From Zonotrichia leucophrys gambelii (lineage: Eukaryota; Chordata; Aves; Passeriformes; Passerellidae), in contig NC_088188.1 of the NCBI RefSeq assembly GCF_028769735.1, positions 4,735,001 through 4,799,000 on the forward strand: DNA of 64,000 nucleotides. Reading direction: 5' to 3'. The notes beneath the pieces are model-generated. The model was not told the origin of the DNA, ran no database searches, and worked only from the letters and a program-made list of their open reading frames with translations. Positions 1-12,000 of this stretch are shown in pieces. Position numbers and translations under genes: made by a program. Every line of letters begins with the position of its first letter. The stretch's first letter is position 1.

Positions 1-3000
1 TCTGGTTGAGCTAGAACCTATTTTTAAGCATTGCTGTTGTGGTTATTATTAATATTATCTTATGTTGATGGTGGTTGGCCAAACCAACTGAAGCCATGGC
101 TTCCTCCGTGACAGAATTCAGCCCCCAGTGACTCTGAGGGGACTCAGCCTCACATTCCACGCTCCAGCACCTCCTGCACTCCCACTCTGTGCTGCTGGTC
201 ATTCCATCTCTGCATGGATTATTTGGGGGCCTTGGAAGCAGCGGGACAGATCACTACATTATTGCTGCAAGATAGGATTTGATGAGAATGTAATTAGTTT
301 GTGCTGACAAAGCCTGTTTTTCCTGGCCAGAAACCCTGCTGAGAAGTTCAGGTTTAGCAAAGCAGAAGTCAGGAGTGGAGGGAGGTTAAAGGAAAGCTCA
401 AGAGCTCTGGGAAAACAGGTGAGGTTTAGGCATCTGCCAACATTCTGGCCAGGTATCCCCACAGAAAGGAATTACATTCACTTAAAACTTTCAAAGAATG
501 AAGGAACAAGGTTTGACAAATGGTTCTCTCTGTCAGAAATTTTACCTGAATATTTCTGTCTTTTATTTAGCTTTTGATGGGATCTACTATGCCATTTTCT
601 GTTAGGATGAGATCTTATTTTCTACATTAATCTCCTGCATTTGTAATTTCTGTCTGTACCAACACACATGCATAATTTTTTCAAATGCTTACAATATGGT
701 ATGGAGCTTCCTAAAATTTTAGGGTGAGCAATTGGAACTCTTCCCCTGAAATTTTACAATGTAAGTTTCTACCTCCTCTGAAAAAAAGTTGGCATAGCAA
801 AATCCAATTTTGTTTACAGAAAACAGTATCTAAATATTGACCCAGTGACTAAATTCATGGCAGGTGTTTGTGGTTTCATTGCAGATGAATCTCAGAGTTG
901 GCTGGGTCACATCACACAGAGATTTGGAGCCAGTGATGCTCAATTGCAAACACACAGAGAATGGAATAGGACACAGGCAGCAGTACCACCTCAGAGTACT
1001 GCACAGATTTTAGGCTACACCATCCATAAAAGCACTAGAAAAAGGACTGCCAAACGAGGAACAATTCAAGAATTTAAATGCAGTTGAAAATGCCAGCTGA
1101 AATAGTAACTTTAGAAATTATGGATGTAGTAGGTTGGTATCACTCTGCAGATGTTGAATGCAGAACATGGCAATATCCCTCCAGCACAGCAGCTGTAAAT
1201 CCAGGAGCCACAAAGGCATTTAACAACTTTTTGTAAATGTCACAAGTTCCTAATTCAATCCTTTGGCACTTTTCTAAAAAATCATTATGGGGGAATCATC
1301 ACATGGCATAGTAACAACCTCCCCTGTTTGTGCTAATGAAACAGCTCACATGCCTAAACCTGAATTAAAATCATGAAAAGGAGCACAGCACCTAAGAAAG
1401 GTGCCATATTCTGACCTCACAAGCAACAGCATAAACCCATTGTCACCCCTTAGAAAAAGTGGGATTATTTGGGACTGAGGACAGAATCTGCACCCTTGGC
1501 AGCATTGACAGAGTCATGGGATGGTTTGGGCAGGAAAGGAGCTTTGAAGATCAGCTTGTCCATAGTGCTGGGAGCTGGGGCTCCACTGCAGTGCAGGAGC
1601 TGCAGGTGCAGTGTGCAGGAGGGAGGATTGGCCTGGCAGTGGAGGCTCGGTGGTCACAGTGGGTGGGCACATCCTGCCACTAAAGGACCTCTGGGTGGGA
1701 CCCTGACAGTGACCAGCTGTAAGAACCTCCTGTAAAAGTCTTCAGAAAACAGACAGACACATTCACAAAGATGCTTCAGCACCTTCAACCCTCACACTGG
1801 GGACTTTCTGCCTGGGTGCTTTGGTGCTGTGGGTAGAACCCACAGATCCAACACTGAGCTGTGCCTGAGTGCCTTTGCTCCTGCCTTTGCCAGTCTGTGC
1901 TAATCCTTACTCTGAGCTGAGACTAATCAGGCTCTTTTAACTTAGGGCCCCCCAAGCTATCCTCGTTCTGTGGGATGGATTACCCTGTTGTGACATGTCT
2001 CGACCTGCTGCTCGACTCAGTTCTCCTGCTAACCCATTTTATATTCCTGGCACTTCAAAACACAGACATTAGTTATGTATGCATGTGAGCCAACCCAAAT
2101 GTGCTCAGAAATGCAACACAAAATCCCCTGGTAGTTTGAAAATACACACTACAGTCACTCAAACAGGAGGAAATGCAAATGCCACACTCAGACACATTGG
2201 CATATTCCCATTTAGTCCATACAAGTATCCCAAAAGCAGGACTCCACACCCCAAATGTCATGTTTTAGAGGACACAAGGTTTGAAAAATAACAATAAATT
2301 GTAATAATTGCCTCTCAGGTGGGCTGAATTACTCTTTGAGGAATTAGTCTTCCTCCCTTGTCTGTGAAGGAAATATCTTTAACTTGAGCTTTTTGGCTTA
2401 AAAGCAATCTGAGCCATGAACATCCTGGCCATACAGAGACTCCCTAAACCCCAAAGCCTAAAGCCCAGAACATGAGAACAGACAAAACTGAAATGATCTG
2501 GGTGCACAGAGGGTTGAACTTTGTAAGAAACAAACTTGACACACATTGTACCTTAGTAGAAGTCAAGACCAAGGCTTCTAGAAGCCAAAATCTCTCCTGA
2601 AAGGAGGAGCAGCAAACAGGTCCAGGTACATCCTTCACCAGTGGGTTGCAGGTTGTGGTGACACTGCCCCACAAACCATCTGCTGTCCCCTCAGCAGGGA
2701 TGGAAGCTGCTCCTTGCTGAGGAAACAAGTGCAGGAGAGAAAAGCTGTTGGCTCCTCTCTTCCACCAGAGCCCAGGCTGAGCTGGAGCCAGGTCCCTGCA
2801 CAGGGGGGACACTGAGCACACACCCTGTCCTCAAAATAATTTGGGAAAGGCATTTCCATGGTGCTGCTCAGCACAGCTGGGGGTGGACATTGTGCAGATC
2901 CTCACTGAAAAGGTACAGAGCAATGCACTGAGGAAAATCTCCTTTGGGAAAGGAAAATAAATTTGGAATCTAAGCTGGAAGGTGCTTACCATGAATAACT

Positions 3001-5500
3001 GTGGCTCCCAGCCTAACTTCCACCAGCAGCTGGAATACAGGGAATGGCAATGACTGCAGAGCAGGGCCACCAGGACTTCCCACAGGGAGCCAAAAACTTA
3101 ACAAGCTCCTCAGGAAACAGAATTAACAAATAGCCATCTTTTTCAAGTTTTTACTTTTCTTACAGTGAGTCAGTAATTCTCCCTCATCAATGATAGGCAG
3201 TGAACTCATTGTGTATTGAAAAGAAAAATGCAAAATAACCCAGGAAATTCTCTGTGTTCACTTTCAGACATAAGGACGGCCTTCAGAACTCACTGATCAC
3301 ATGTATGTATCAGTTACTGAGAGCACAGAAGCAAACAAAGTCCCTCAGACAAGTCTGCTGGTTCTTAAATATGCCAGGCACAAGGAAATCCAATTTTCAT
3401 TAACCTCATTAATCCAGATACTCTTTTGCCTGCTGAGTGCCCACTTCAGTGAGGCAGGTAAATGCACAGTCTGTTTAAACCCTATTTTTATCTCTTGTTT
3501 TATGTGTTTATATGTGACCAACCCCTCTTCACTCATTCAGCCACTGTAGCAGTGCACTTGTGGAGGATCCCACGTGGATAAATGTGGGTTACTGATGAGA
3601 GAGAGGTCATTTGCATTTTGGTGTTTGTCAATGTGACATGCAAAGAGTTTCTGTGCAAGGAGGCATCAGTTGCATGTCATCCTGCTTTTGGTGTTTATAA
3701 TTTTATTTTTTATATAAGGAAACAGACAAATATTCAAGGCTAACAGCGGTGCAAAGAACTGCCTTTAGCAAACCCAGTCATCACTCCACACCTGTCCTGG
3801 ACAGTTTGCTTCTTACCAGCAAGCTGGCAGATCATGGAAGAAAGGACAAACTTTGGGTACATTACTCCTACATTACCTCACTCCAGTCTTTAGGTCAAGG
3901 AATGTGTTATGTATCCTGAGATTTCAGTAGGAGCTCTTGGATACTCAGGGATTTTTTAATCAACTCACTTATCTACTTGACAGAATGTACAATTTTAGTT
4001 CCTCGTGTATAAGATAGGATGTCGAGGTGTCCTGCAACGTTAAGTGGTTAAAAAAAATACACCCCAGAGCTCTTCAAGTAGCTCTTTCTCCTTGTAAACC
4101 ATGCTTGACTTCCTGATTTGTTTGAGGAAAAAGCCACTGAGTGTGTAGACGTCTTTTATCCCTCTTAGCCACAATTCCTTTGAGAAATCCAACAGCGAAG
4201 GTGGATACAATTATTGTAAATAATGTTGGATAGAACCCAGAGCAGATGAAGGTGGGAGGATACAGCTCAACAAGAATAGAAGTGGTTTCTAATGAGAGAG
4301 GGAATATTTCACTCTCAGCATGGCTGTTATTATGTCCTACACATTAATTCAGCCGAGAAGTCTTGAAGTAGCAGAATGAGTTTGTATTCACTGAAGTGGC
4401 AGGCACTGGCATGGCTGCCTTCCTTTTACTCTTTCAATTAATACTTTCTTGATTTCTCAGAGAAGAATATATGAGAGTTGAACCCTGTGAGGCATGAGGC
4501 ACCTCACAAGGTCTCAAAACTTGCATTATTGCAGCCCAGTCCATTCACAGCAGTACATATTTCACCTTCTGTTTTATTTTGATTATTTTCTGTATTTTTC
4601 CTAGAACTGTGGGACATGATTCACCTTCTTCAAAAATAAGCCCTAATAATTCTATCAGAGATGTGAATTCTTCTGCCCAGGAACACCCATGCTTGGACAG
4701 TTTCCTAAACCTTCCCCTACAGTTGTTGTGGAAATGTCCACTTTGCCCTGAACTGCCCTTTTTACAAGGGAGCAACCAACACATGAGCTGGTGTAATGGT
4801 TTACCTCAACATCCAGAAATTTTTCCCCATCTTTATTTAAATCCCTGTACCCTCACTATGCTTTAATTTTCTGGACATTCCTGACTTCTGAACAGGTGGA
4901 GGTCACCAGTCCTTCCAGCCAAAATGTGAATAAATTCCTTTTCTCCATTCCCTGCCAATGTCCTGCAGGAGCTGCAGGGCAGGATTATTGTGCTCTTTAT
5001 GAGGATCTCTTTTCGTGCTGCTTCCCAGAGCTAGACCTGACAGAAAAGAGGACAGGAAGGCAGAGGGGATTATTTTCAGGCTGACAGAGGTACCCACGAG
5101 TAACAACTTTGGTGGCACCATTTTAAACCCTTCATCTCCATTTAAGAACTTTGCATTCCCAAACTTGCTAAAATCCTGAAAGTTTGAAGTGGAATCCTGC
5201 TACAGTTAATTTAAGTCAAATACAGCCTGAGTGTTTGGTTCCCTAAAGGATCTAACTATAAATCATATATCCTTGTGACATCTCCTACATCACAGAAGAA
5301 GAAAAATGCCCCACATCCTTTTTCTGTGTATTTTTCTTGTCACTTGCCTTGCACTCACATCTGCCTCTCCCTGTGCCAGGAGCTTGTTCCTTGTTCCACA
5401 GTTGTGCAGCACTCAATACAACAGACCCACAACCTCATTTCTGGGGTGCTATTGCAAGGCTGATAGAGAGATAACTGCAGCCAGCAGTGAAAGCTGCTTC
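1..5500. other. Unique non-coding DNA, no gene recognised
   Basis: No frame in this stretch resembles a known protein. The longest open frame is 125 codons (2444-2821, minus) and it overlaps others on the same strand, as chance frames do in GC-richer patches. I see no recent transposon, microsatellite or RNA gene. The stretch around 3,590-4,480 is AT-rich unique sequence and may contain regulatory DNA, but I see nothing specific enough to call. At 5306 a short frame begins with a signal-peptide-like stretch and runs into the neighbouring CR1; it is treated under findings. Confidence 0.6.
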
Positions 5501-6086
5501 TCACAGAATTCACAGAATCACTGCGTTGGAAGAGACCTTCAAGATCATCGAGTCCAAGCCAGCCCCAACACCTCAACTAAACCCTGGCACCCAGAGCCAC
5601 ATCCAGGCTTTGTTAAACACACCCAGGGATGGTGACTGCATCACCTCCCCGGGCAGCCATTCCGGCACTTTATCACTCTATCTGTGAAAAATTTTTCCTG
5701 ATATCCAACCTATATTTCCCCTTGGCACAGCTTGACACTCTGTCCTCTGGTTCTGTCAGTGCTGCCTGGAGAAAGAGCCCAGCCCCAGCTGAGCACAGCA
5801 CCTTTCAGGGAGCTGCAGAGTGACAAGGTCACCCCTGAGTCTCCTTTTGTCCAGGCTGAGCACCCCCAGCTCCCTCAGGGCTTCCTCTCAGGGTTTGTGT
5901 TCCCAGCCCCTCTCCAGCCTCGTTGCCTCCTCTGGATGTGCTCCAGCCCCTCCATGTCCTTCCCAAGCTGAAGGGCCAGAGCTGGGCACAGCACTCAGGT
6001 GTGCCCTCAGCAGTGCTGAGTACCGGGGAACAATGACCTCCCTGCAGGGCACCACAGTCCTGGAGAGGAACAAATCCAGGCAAGGG
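5501..6086 (-). mobile_element. CR1 LINE fragment, 5'-truncated, minus strand
   Basis: The left edge carries two tandem copies of a 9-bp tail (TTCACAGAA type on +, ATTCTGTGA on the element strand). This is the characteristic 3' end of avian CR1 non-LTR retrotransposons. Next to it, on +, is the familiar run reading GTTGGAAGAGACCTTCAAG. The body (about 5,530-6,060) follows the CR1 3' portion in inverted orientation, including the block with GGCTGAGCACCCCCAGCTCC near 5,855 and the block near 6,015 with GCTGAGTACCGGGGAACAAT. The copy is about 0.59 kb, against several kb for a full element, and its reading frame is broken, so it is a dead 5'-truncated insertion. A solo LTR lies directly at its 5' edge. 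The exact 5' limit is uncertain because homology weakens after about 6,040. Confidence 0.88.
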
Positions 6087-6490
6087 TGTCACAGTCATAT
6101 TTTCTGAAAAATCTCTTTGCCAGGCTTTTCTCCTGGGAAGCTAAGAAGGCTCAGAGAAAAAGGAAAACAAACTTTTCTCTCATTTGCTTCTCCTGTGTTG
6201 TGCTCACATGCGGAATGTGTTTGGAGATTGTTTATCCAACAGGTGATTGTTTCATTGGTTTCATATGAATTATTTTGACTCATTGGCCAATCATGGCCAA
6301 GCTGTGTCAGGGCTCTGGAAGGAGTCACGAATTTTCATTATTATCTTTTTAACCTTCTGTAATTATCCTTTAGTATAGTTTAGTATAGTGTTCTTTAATA
6401 TAATATAGTATCATGAAATAATAAATTAGCCTTCTAAGAACATAGAAACAGATTCATCATTCCCTCCTGCCATGGGGCAAATACAATACA
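6087..6490 (+). mobile_element. Solo LTR of an endogenous retrovirus (songbird type)
   Basis: The segment opens with TGTCACAG and closes near CAATACA. It is flanked by a direct repeat CAAGGG (6081-6086 and 6489-6494). Because of the shared bases, the target duplication can be read as 4 bp (AGGG, element ending CA at 6490) up to 6 bp (element ending at 6488). Inside are features expected of an LTR: a U3-like body, short AGTATAGTTT-type repeats near 6,373-6,400 and a polyadenylation signal AATAAA at 6420-6425. The sequence closely resembles a repetitive LTR family I recognise from passerine genomes (TguLTR-type naming); the exact subfamily is not assigned. No gag, pol or env reading frame adjoins it, so it is a solitary LTR left by recombination between two LTRs. 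Confidence 0.85.
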
Positions 6491-6494
6491 AGGG

Positions 6495-7309
6495 CTGGGT
6501 GCCTGCAGCTCCACTGCCTCCAGCCCGGGCTGTGGTAGCTCAGCAGCTCTCAACATCTCAGAGGATTTATTCTGCTTGTGAGGAAGGCAGCGTGTGACTG
6601 GAAACCACAGCTCCCAGCCACTTCTCCCTGGGTGTTGAGTGAGAGCCTGAGCGCTTGCAGGCCGGCCCTTACCTTTCCCAGGCGGGAATAAAAGCAAAAC
6701 ACGGAGCTGAATTTATTTCCAGCCAGCGGAAATTTCATATTGAGGGTTACAGGCGTCCTGTGCCTCTTAAAAGCAAGTAATAAAATGCTGCTCTCAATTA
6801 CAAATTGTATTTACATTTTAAACCCCCATATGGTTTAGGGGGGGTGGAAGGAGGTTTCAAATGCATTAGCAGCAGAGCTGTGCCATGATTAGTTACAATA
6901 TTTCGCTCTTTGTAATGAACAATTAATGCCTCCACCTTTTTTTTTTCTCTCTCTTTTGCAAATTTAGCCTGTGGCTATGCCAGGTATAGTCAGTAAACAA
7001 GACACAACTCCTGCCTCCTGTTATGAAGCAAAGCAAACAAATGCATGGAGATGACCATCTCTAAAAGGCCTCTTGGAACAGGATTCACATGCTGACTATA
7101 AATTCCATAAAAATTGATTTTTCTTAGGTATCTTCCTGGGCTAAACTTTTCAAAGTGTAGGGACATCTACCAGGAAAATGCAAAGTGCATGCAAATGTGC
7201 ACAGCTCTATCCTCCTGTGCTAGGCAAGTAAAATCCCTTCTCCCTGCCCTCAAGCACTGCTGAAGACAAAGCACTCCTTGTGTTACATGGTCACAACAGG
7301 ACCTGCTAA
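6495..7309. other. Unique flank of the LTR with a candidate conserved block
   Basis: 6,495-6,770 is moderately GC-rich unique sequence with no recognised element. About 6,775-6,985 is different: AT-rich, low in CpG, with several ATTA/TAAT homeodomain-type cores (for instance around 6,885-6,930), a G7 run at about 6,838-6,844 and a T9 run near 6,939. That texture resembles non-coding sequence under constraint, but only alignment could show it. The rest, to 7,309, shows nothing recognisable. Confidence 0.35.
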
Positions 7310-7445
7310 AGGGTTTCACCCCAACATTCTCATAAGTCCCCTTTAAGTACCAAAAGGCCACAATGAGGTCTCCTTGGAGCCTTCACCAGGTTGAAAAACC
7401 CCAACTCCATCAGCCTTTTCTGAACAGAGCTGGGAACAGAGCTGG
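7310..7445 (-). mobile_element. Old CR1 fragment, minus strand
   Basis: Decayed but recognisable CR1 text: a CACAATGAGGTCTCCTTGGAG block at about 7,360-7,380, followed by CACCAGGTTGAAAAACCCC and CATCAGCCTTTTCTGAACAG. Order and orientation match the inverted 3' half of avian CR1. The 3' tail and 5' part are missing. It is more diverged than the CR1 at 5.5 kb, so probably older. Confidence 0.72.
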
Positions 7446-7470
7446 GAGTAGAACTGGGAGCAAAGCTCTA
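7422..7470 (+). repeat. Short imperfect 12-bp tandem repeat
   Basis: About four imperfect copies of a unit close to CAGAGCTGGGAA follow each other, with drift to GTAGAACTGGGA and GCAAAGCTC at the right end. It sits at the edge of the old CR1 fragment and probably grew from CR1-derived sequence. Confidence 0.6.
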
Positions 7471-8923
7471 CCAGTTTACCACAGCGAACCTGCTTTGCTT
7501 TTATTTACAAATAATGCATTTATGACACAAAGGCTATAAATGCTATTTCATTACTTTTACTGCTTATTTAGATACTTCCCTAGAGGGCTAATACAGCATT
7601 ACTGTTGTGTTGCTATTTCAGCTCCTGTTTTTACAGAAGTTTAGTTTGCAGCTAAACCATTAGGCCCATCTGGGGCTAGGCTGAGCTCAGGGCTCAGCTT
7701 TGGACGAGGAGCACATTTGGTGTAATTAGATTTGTGGGTTTAGGTGTTTGGGGTTTATTTTATTTACTGTATAACTCTGTAATAAAAAGAAATGCCTGTA
7801 ATTTATAGCCCAGCATTTGGCAAGTGGTTTGTCTGGTCCAGGATTATTTTTTTATGGCTGAAATTTTAAATTTAGGTGAGAATTTCAAAGAAGCTTGATA
7901 CCCACAATTAAGGCAGATGTTCAGTGCTGCCAAGCTCAAGCATTCAAAAATTATGAATCAGGCATGAAAATACCAGTATTAACTCAAAATAAAAAGACAT
8001 GGACACAAACTGATACTCACACACCCACATGGATATACAAGTACCTCTGAATAAGGCTAGTATTTAATTTTGTATCAGATTAACTCCTAATGAAAAGTTA
8101 TGTTTTCATATAGGGTGCAATATTTGTGACAAATAAATAAGCAAAATTATTTTGATGTTGGATTAAGTATACTTAAGGCAATAAAATTAAAAACATTTTT
8201 ATTTTGCTGGATAAGCAGCAGTTTTCATTGAGAACCTGGGAATAAATTAGTCTCTATACCACAATATTGCATCACATTGGCTCATGACTTTGGGTTCCTT
8301 CTTTCCAATCTGGTATTTGTTTTCCACATGCATTTTTCTCAAGCTTTTCTCTACAGTAATGAAAGCTCAAAAATTCCTGTTTTGAATTTCACACAAGCTA
8401 AGATTCTCTAACCATCCATCTTTGGGAACTCCACACCTAAGAAGAACACTCAGCATGATAAGAATCACAAAAATATCACGAAAAACATGAACAAGGTGTG
8501 CTGCTTTCCTTTATCAAGAAAGCTGAAACTTTGCTTTCTTTGCAAGAGTTCAATCCCCAGCATAACAAATACTTGCCCATAAAGAGAACTTCTAAGACTT
8601 TCTGGAAAATATAATTGCTCTTTTAGGTGCCTTTGTAGAGCAAATACTCATCAGATGGTACAGACAAATGCCAACAGAAAGAGAACTGCAGTCAAAACAT
8701 GTTCTGTGAGTGCACCCACATTGCACTGCACATATATGAGTGCACTTATAGAACATTTACTGCACTTTGGAATGTTATTGCAAATATTTAGGCACTGTGA
8801 AAGAGGGAAATGCAGCACTGAGCCACCTTCTTCCAGAGGTATCCCAGAGCAATGGGAGTGTGCTGGTGACTTCCACTGAGCTGGGATCCAGTCCTCAGAG
8901 GGAAAAGGTGAAAAAGGCTCTGC
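7471..8923. other. AT-rich unique non-coding DNA
   Basis: 7,480-7,830 is AT-rich with intact-looking motif clusters (TAATGCATTTATGAC near 7,512, GTGTAATTAGATTTG near 7,721) and almost no CpG; it is a weak candidate for a conserved non-coding element. 7,830-8,640 is strongly AT-rich and featureless to the eye. No coding exon is recognised. Confidence 0.35.
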
Positions 8924-9007
8924 AGGACTTTGAGAGCAGGTCCTGCATCCAGGACTCTGAGAGCAGGTCCTGCATCCAGGACTCTGAGAGCAGGCCCTGC
9001 ATCCAGG
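8924..9007 (+). repeat. 27-bp minisatellite, about 3.1 copies
   Basis: Three near-identical 27-bp units start at 8924, 8951 and 8978. They differ at only about two positions (CTTTGAG versus CTCTGAG, and GGTCC versus GGCCC). Because 27 is a multiple of three, every frame reads through, which is why several overlapping open frames on both strands cover this spot. The similarity of the units implies a recent duplication. Copy-number variation between individuals would be expected. Confidence 0.95.
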
Positions 9008-12000
9008 CACAATGGGAAATTGCTGGTTGTATCCTACTACCCCAGTGCACAAAGGGCTGCAGGGACTGGTGCTGTTTTCCTAGAGCAGAAGCCCACTTGC
9101 CTGTGTTATTGTAATGCACAGAAGTGATGCCTTGGTGCTGAAATCCCGAGAAGCAATGGCACATTAACACCATGCTGCTGGAATACATCAGGGCAATTGT
9201 GCTCTCGTGCTGTGTTACTGACTGCAGGGCATCGCAGTAACAACACTCCAGTAACCCAGTCCCCCTGCTGAGGTGAAAGAAACATCTTAATGGGAGACCC
9301 TGACATTTCTGCAGGCCCATCTACATTCCTGCAAATCAACACAGCGATTGCCCTCGCATGAGGTCACAGGGAGCCCTGTAAAAACATTCAATCACAAAAA
9401 AGTCCAAACCCCAAGTCAAAACATAACTCACAGGAGTAGTGAAACCATACTGGGCTCCCAGCTAACTGCACTGACTGGGGAAACAATCGGGGTGGTGAAA
9501 GAAGGGCATTTCAGAGCTCTTCAAGAAAAGCTTTAACAGCACTCTATATCATGAGTCAAAAACTCAAATGCCTACAGTGGTCACAGAGCAATTCACTTGG
9601 AAGAATTCATGCAAAATGTCATTTGTTCTGGCTACTGGATCTGAAGCTACCAGGGCGTATAAGTGTTTATTCAGGTTTTAAAGCAACACTGATCCTCCAG
9701 CCAGGCCTGGGAACATTTCAGCAGACCCTGCAACAGAAAGAATTACCTATACAAAAGAGCTGCACAAGATAAACTGAAATAGTTTTTAAAAAAGCATAAG
9801 CCTGTCATAGAGAGTCTTTTTCCAGTTGCAGTGACAGCCTGCTGTTCATATTGATTTTGGGTAAGTACAGCATCAGCTGGAGATTAAACCTTGTCCCACC
9901 ATGGCTCTGACACTACGAGTCCTCCTTTTGTCTCAGCCAAAGCTCAGTCAGTGTAAGGGGGCTACAATGGAAAGTTTGTGCAAAGTGAACCAGAACATGA
10001 CTGCACAGCAGTCACTGTGTAGAAACCAAACTGAGAGCTAAACTCACAAAGGCCTTGTCCCCTTCCAAAGCTGGGACAGTGGGGATCAACATGTACTCAC
10101 CAATCCAGCTGGAATTCACATTCAAACAGCCCCTGAGAGCACCAGAGAAGATGTTCTGTGATCTGGCCTTTAAAGCACAAAAGCATTTCCATGGGCAAGG
10201 TCCTGCTTTCCTCTGCAACAGAAGAAATTTTATTCACAACTTCCCTTGGAGGTTTTGGGTTCATTTTGATTTTAAATTCCTTTCATCCTGAAATCTTGGG
10301 GCTTGATTCTTACATCTTGAGAAGTCCTTCATGTCTGTGCAGAGTGGAAGTGAGAAGCTTCCTACTGAGAGTGTCAGGCAATCCCCACTCACCTTTCCAT
10401 GGGCACAATGTGCAAATCCCAGTGCCTGCCTGTTCCTGCCACTGTCCCAGGGCAGATCCACCTCCAGCAGCAACGGGACACAGGTGACAGCAATGGCACC
10501 TGTCCTGCCCTGCCACAGGAGATGTGTCAGGTAGGACAGAGCACACAGAATGTTAATTTCTTGCCCAACCTCATTAAGGGCCACCAGAGTTCTTCTGTAG
10601 AATGAAGCAACATGATTCAAGATGAGTTTCAGCCAGCCAGTGACAAACACTGACAGTGGAACCTCTGTTTTCTACATTCCAGAGACCAAGCTCTTGCTGC
10701 TCATTAATATTTTACATCATTTTTATTCATTAGTGTTTTTGTTAAGGTGCTCTGCCAGAGGTAGGCATCCACTTCTTGCAAACTCAAGGCAATCTCTTTC
10801 AAGCAAACCTGTGATGCTGGCAGCAATCTTTGTGTAGTTAACTGAGATTTCATAGAAAATTTGGGATTTTACTAAAAAGCTGCAGACTATTTACAATGTT
10901 TGTTGTTTATTTGGTTTGCTGATGGTGGTTTTGGGGAAAAAAAATTGAGTGAAACCTGATTAATCAAAACAATCCTGTTTCTGAAAGAAGACTGGATGTT
11001 TTCAGATTTTCAGGCTAAATCAGAAAGAGACCAAATTTTGTGTCAAAACATGTAAAAATATGACTGTTCAGATTTAAATGTCAAAAATAAATATTGTGTC
11101 AGTTTGTGAAGAACTGAGCACAAAGCAGCAGTAAAATGTGAAAATCTTATCATGAAACACATAAATATTCCTTCTTACCCAGATACACAGATGCTACTGC
11201 ACAGCAACAGATCCCATGAATGTGCATGGGAGAATGCCATCAGCAGGAGGTTTGATCTTTAAATATTAGAAATACCTAAAATGCCAGAGTGAAAGCATAA
11301 AGGGCAAAGAGATTTAGTAAATCATGCTGATTCCAGCTCTCCCTGAAAAGGTTTTAACATCACCTGCAAAGTATCCAGAGGAGTAATTATTTCTTTTTTA
11401 AGTGAACAAACAAAACTTTGAGCAGCCCATTGCTGTTTGTTTCTGTTGGGTGCTGGTTTGTGCTGTGATTCCCATCCCGTGCCCAGCACACAGCAATGAG
11501 GTTAAATTGGTTTGGATGATATCAGCTATTTGTAATTAAACCAGCAGCCCATGGCTGGGCCTTTCTGTGCCCATGTTAGGTGTTAAATTAAGGTCTGATT
11601 AAGAGTGTGCTGCTGCAGTGAAGGTCAAGGACTAAAGATCACAAGCTTTGTTTCATCTAATAACAATAAAGACTGTCTGGCTGCCAAATACCACAACAGC
11701 CCTTGTTCTGCTATCAGACTGCTGTCCAGCTAGAGGGATCTGATTTCACTGGTATCCCTTTTTAAACCCCACTTCTAAGAGGGTTTGTAGCTATTTCATC
11801 TGTGTGAAGCAGCACTGTGTTACCCGAGGCTATACAGTGCATTCTATATGATCAAAGCAGAAATGCAGCAGCTTCTGACGAAGAGTTATCGTGGCTGAGG
11901 GGAACAAAATATCAAGGAAGGAGGAAAAAAAGATACAGAGCTACAAAATACCAGGTCATGGCACCAAAGTAAACACCCACAGGTAAGTTCAGAGCAGGAG

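Noticed and set aside
1118..1142. let-7-like text GTAGTAGGTTGG
   Set aside because: It matches the middle of let-7 but the seed differs (GGATG in place of TGAGG), and no complementary arm is visible within hairpin distance.
6087..6490. Search for gag, pol or env next to the LTR
   Set aside because: Flanking frames are short and unrelated; only a solitary LTR is present.
8924..9007. CRISPR-like direct repeats
   Set aside because: Units are contiguous with no spacers and the host is a vertebrate; this is a minisatellite.
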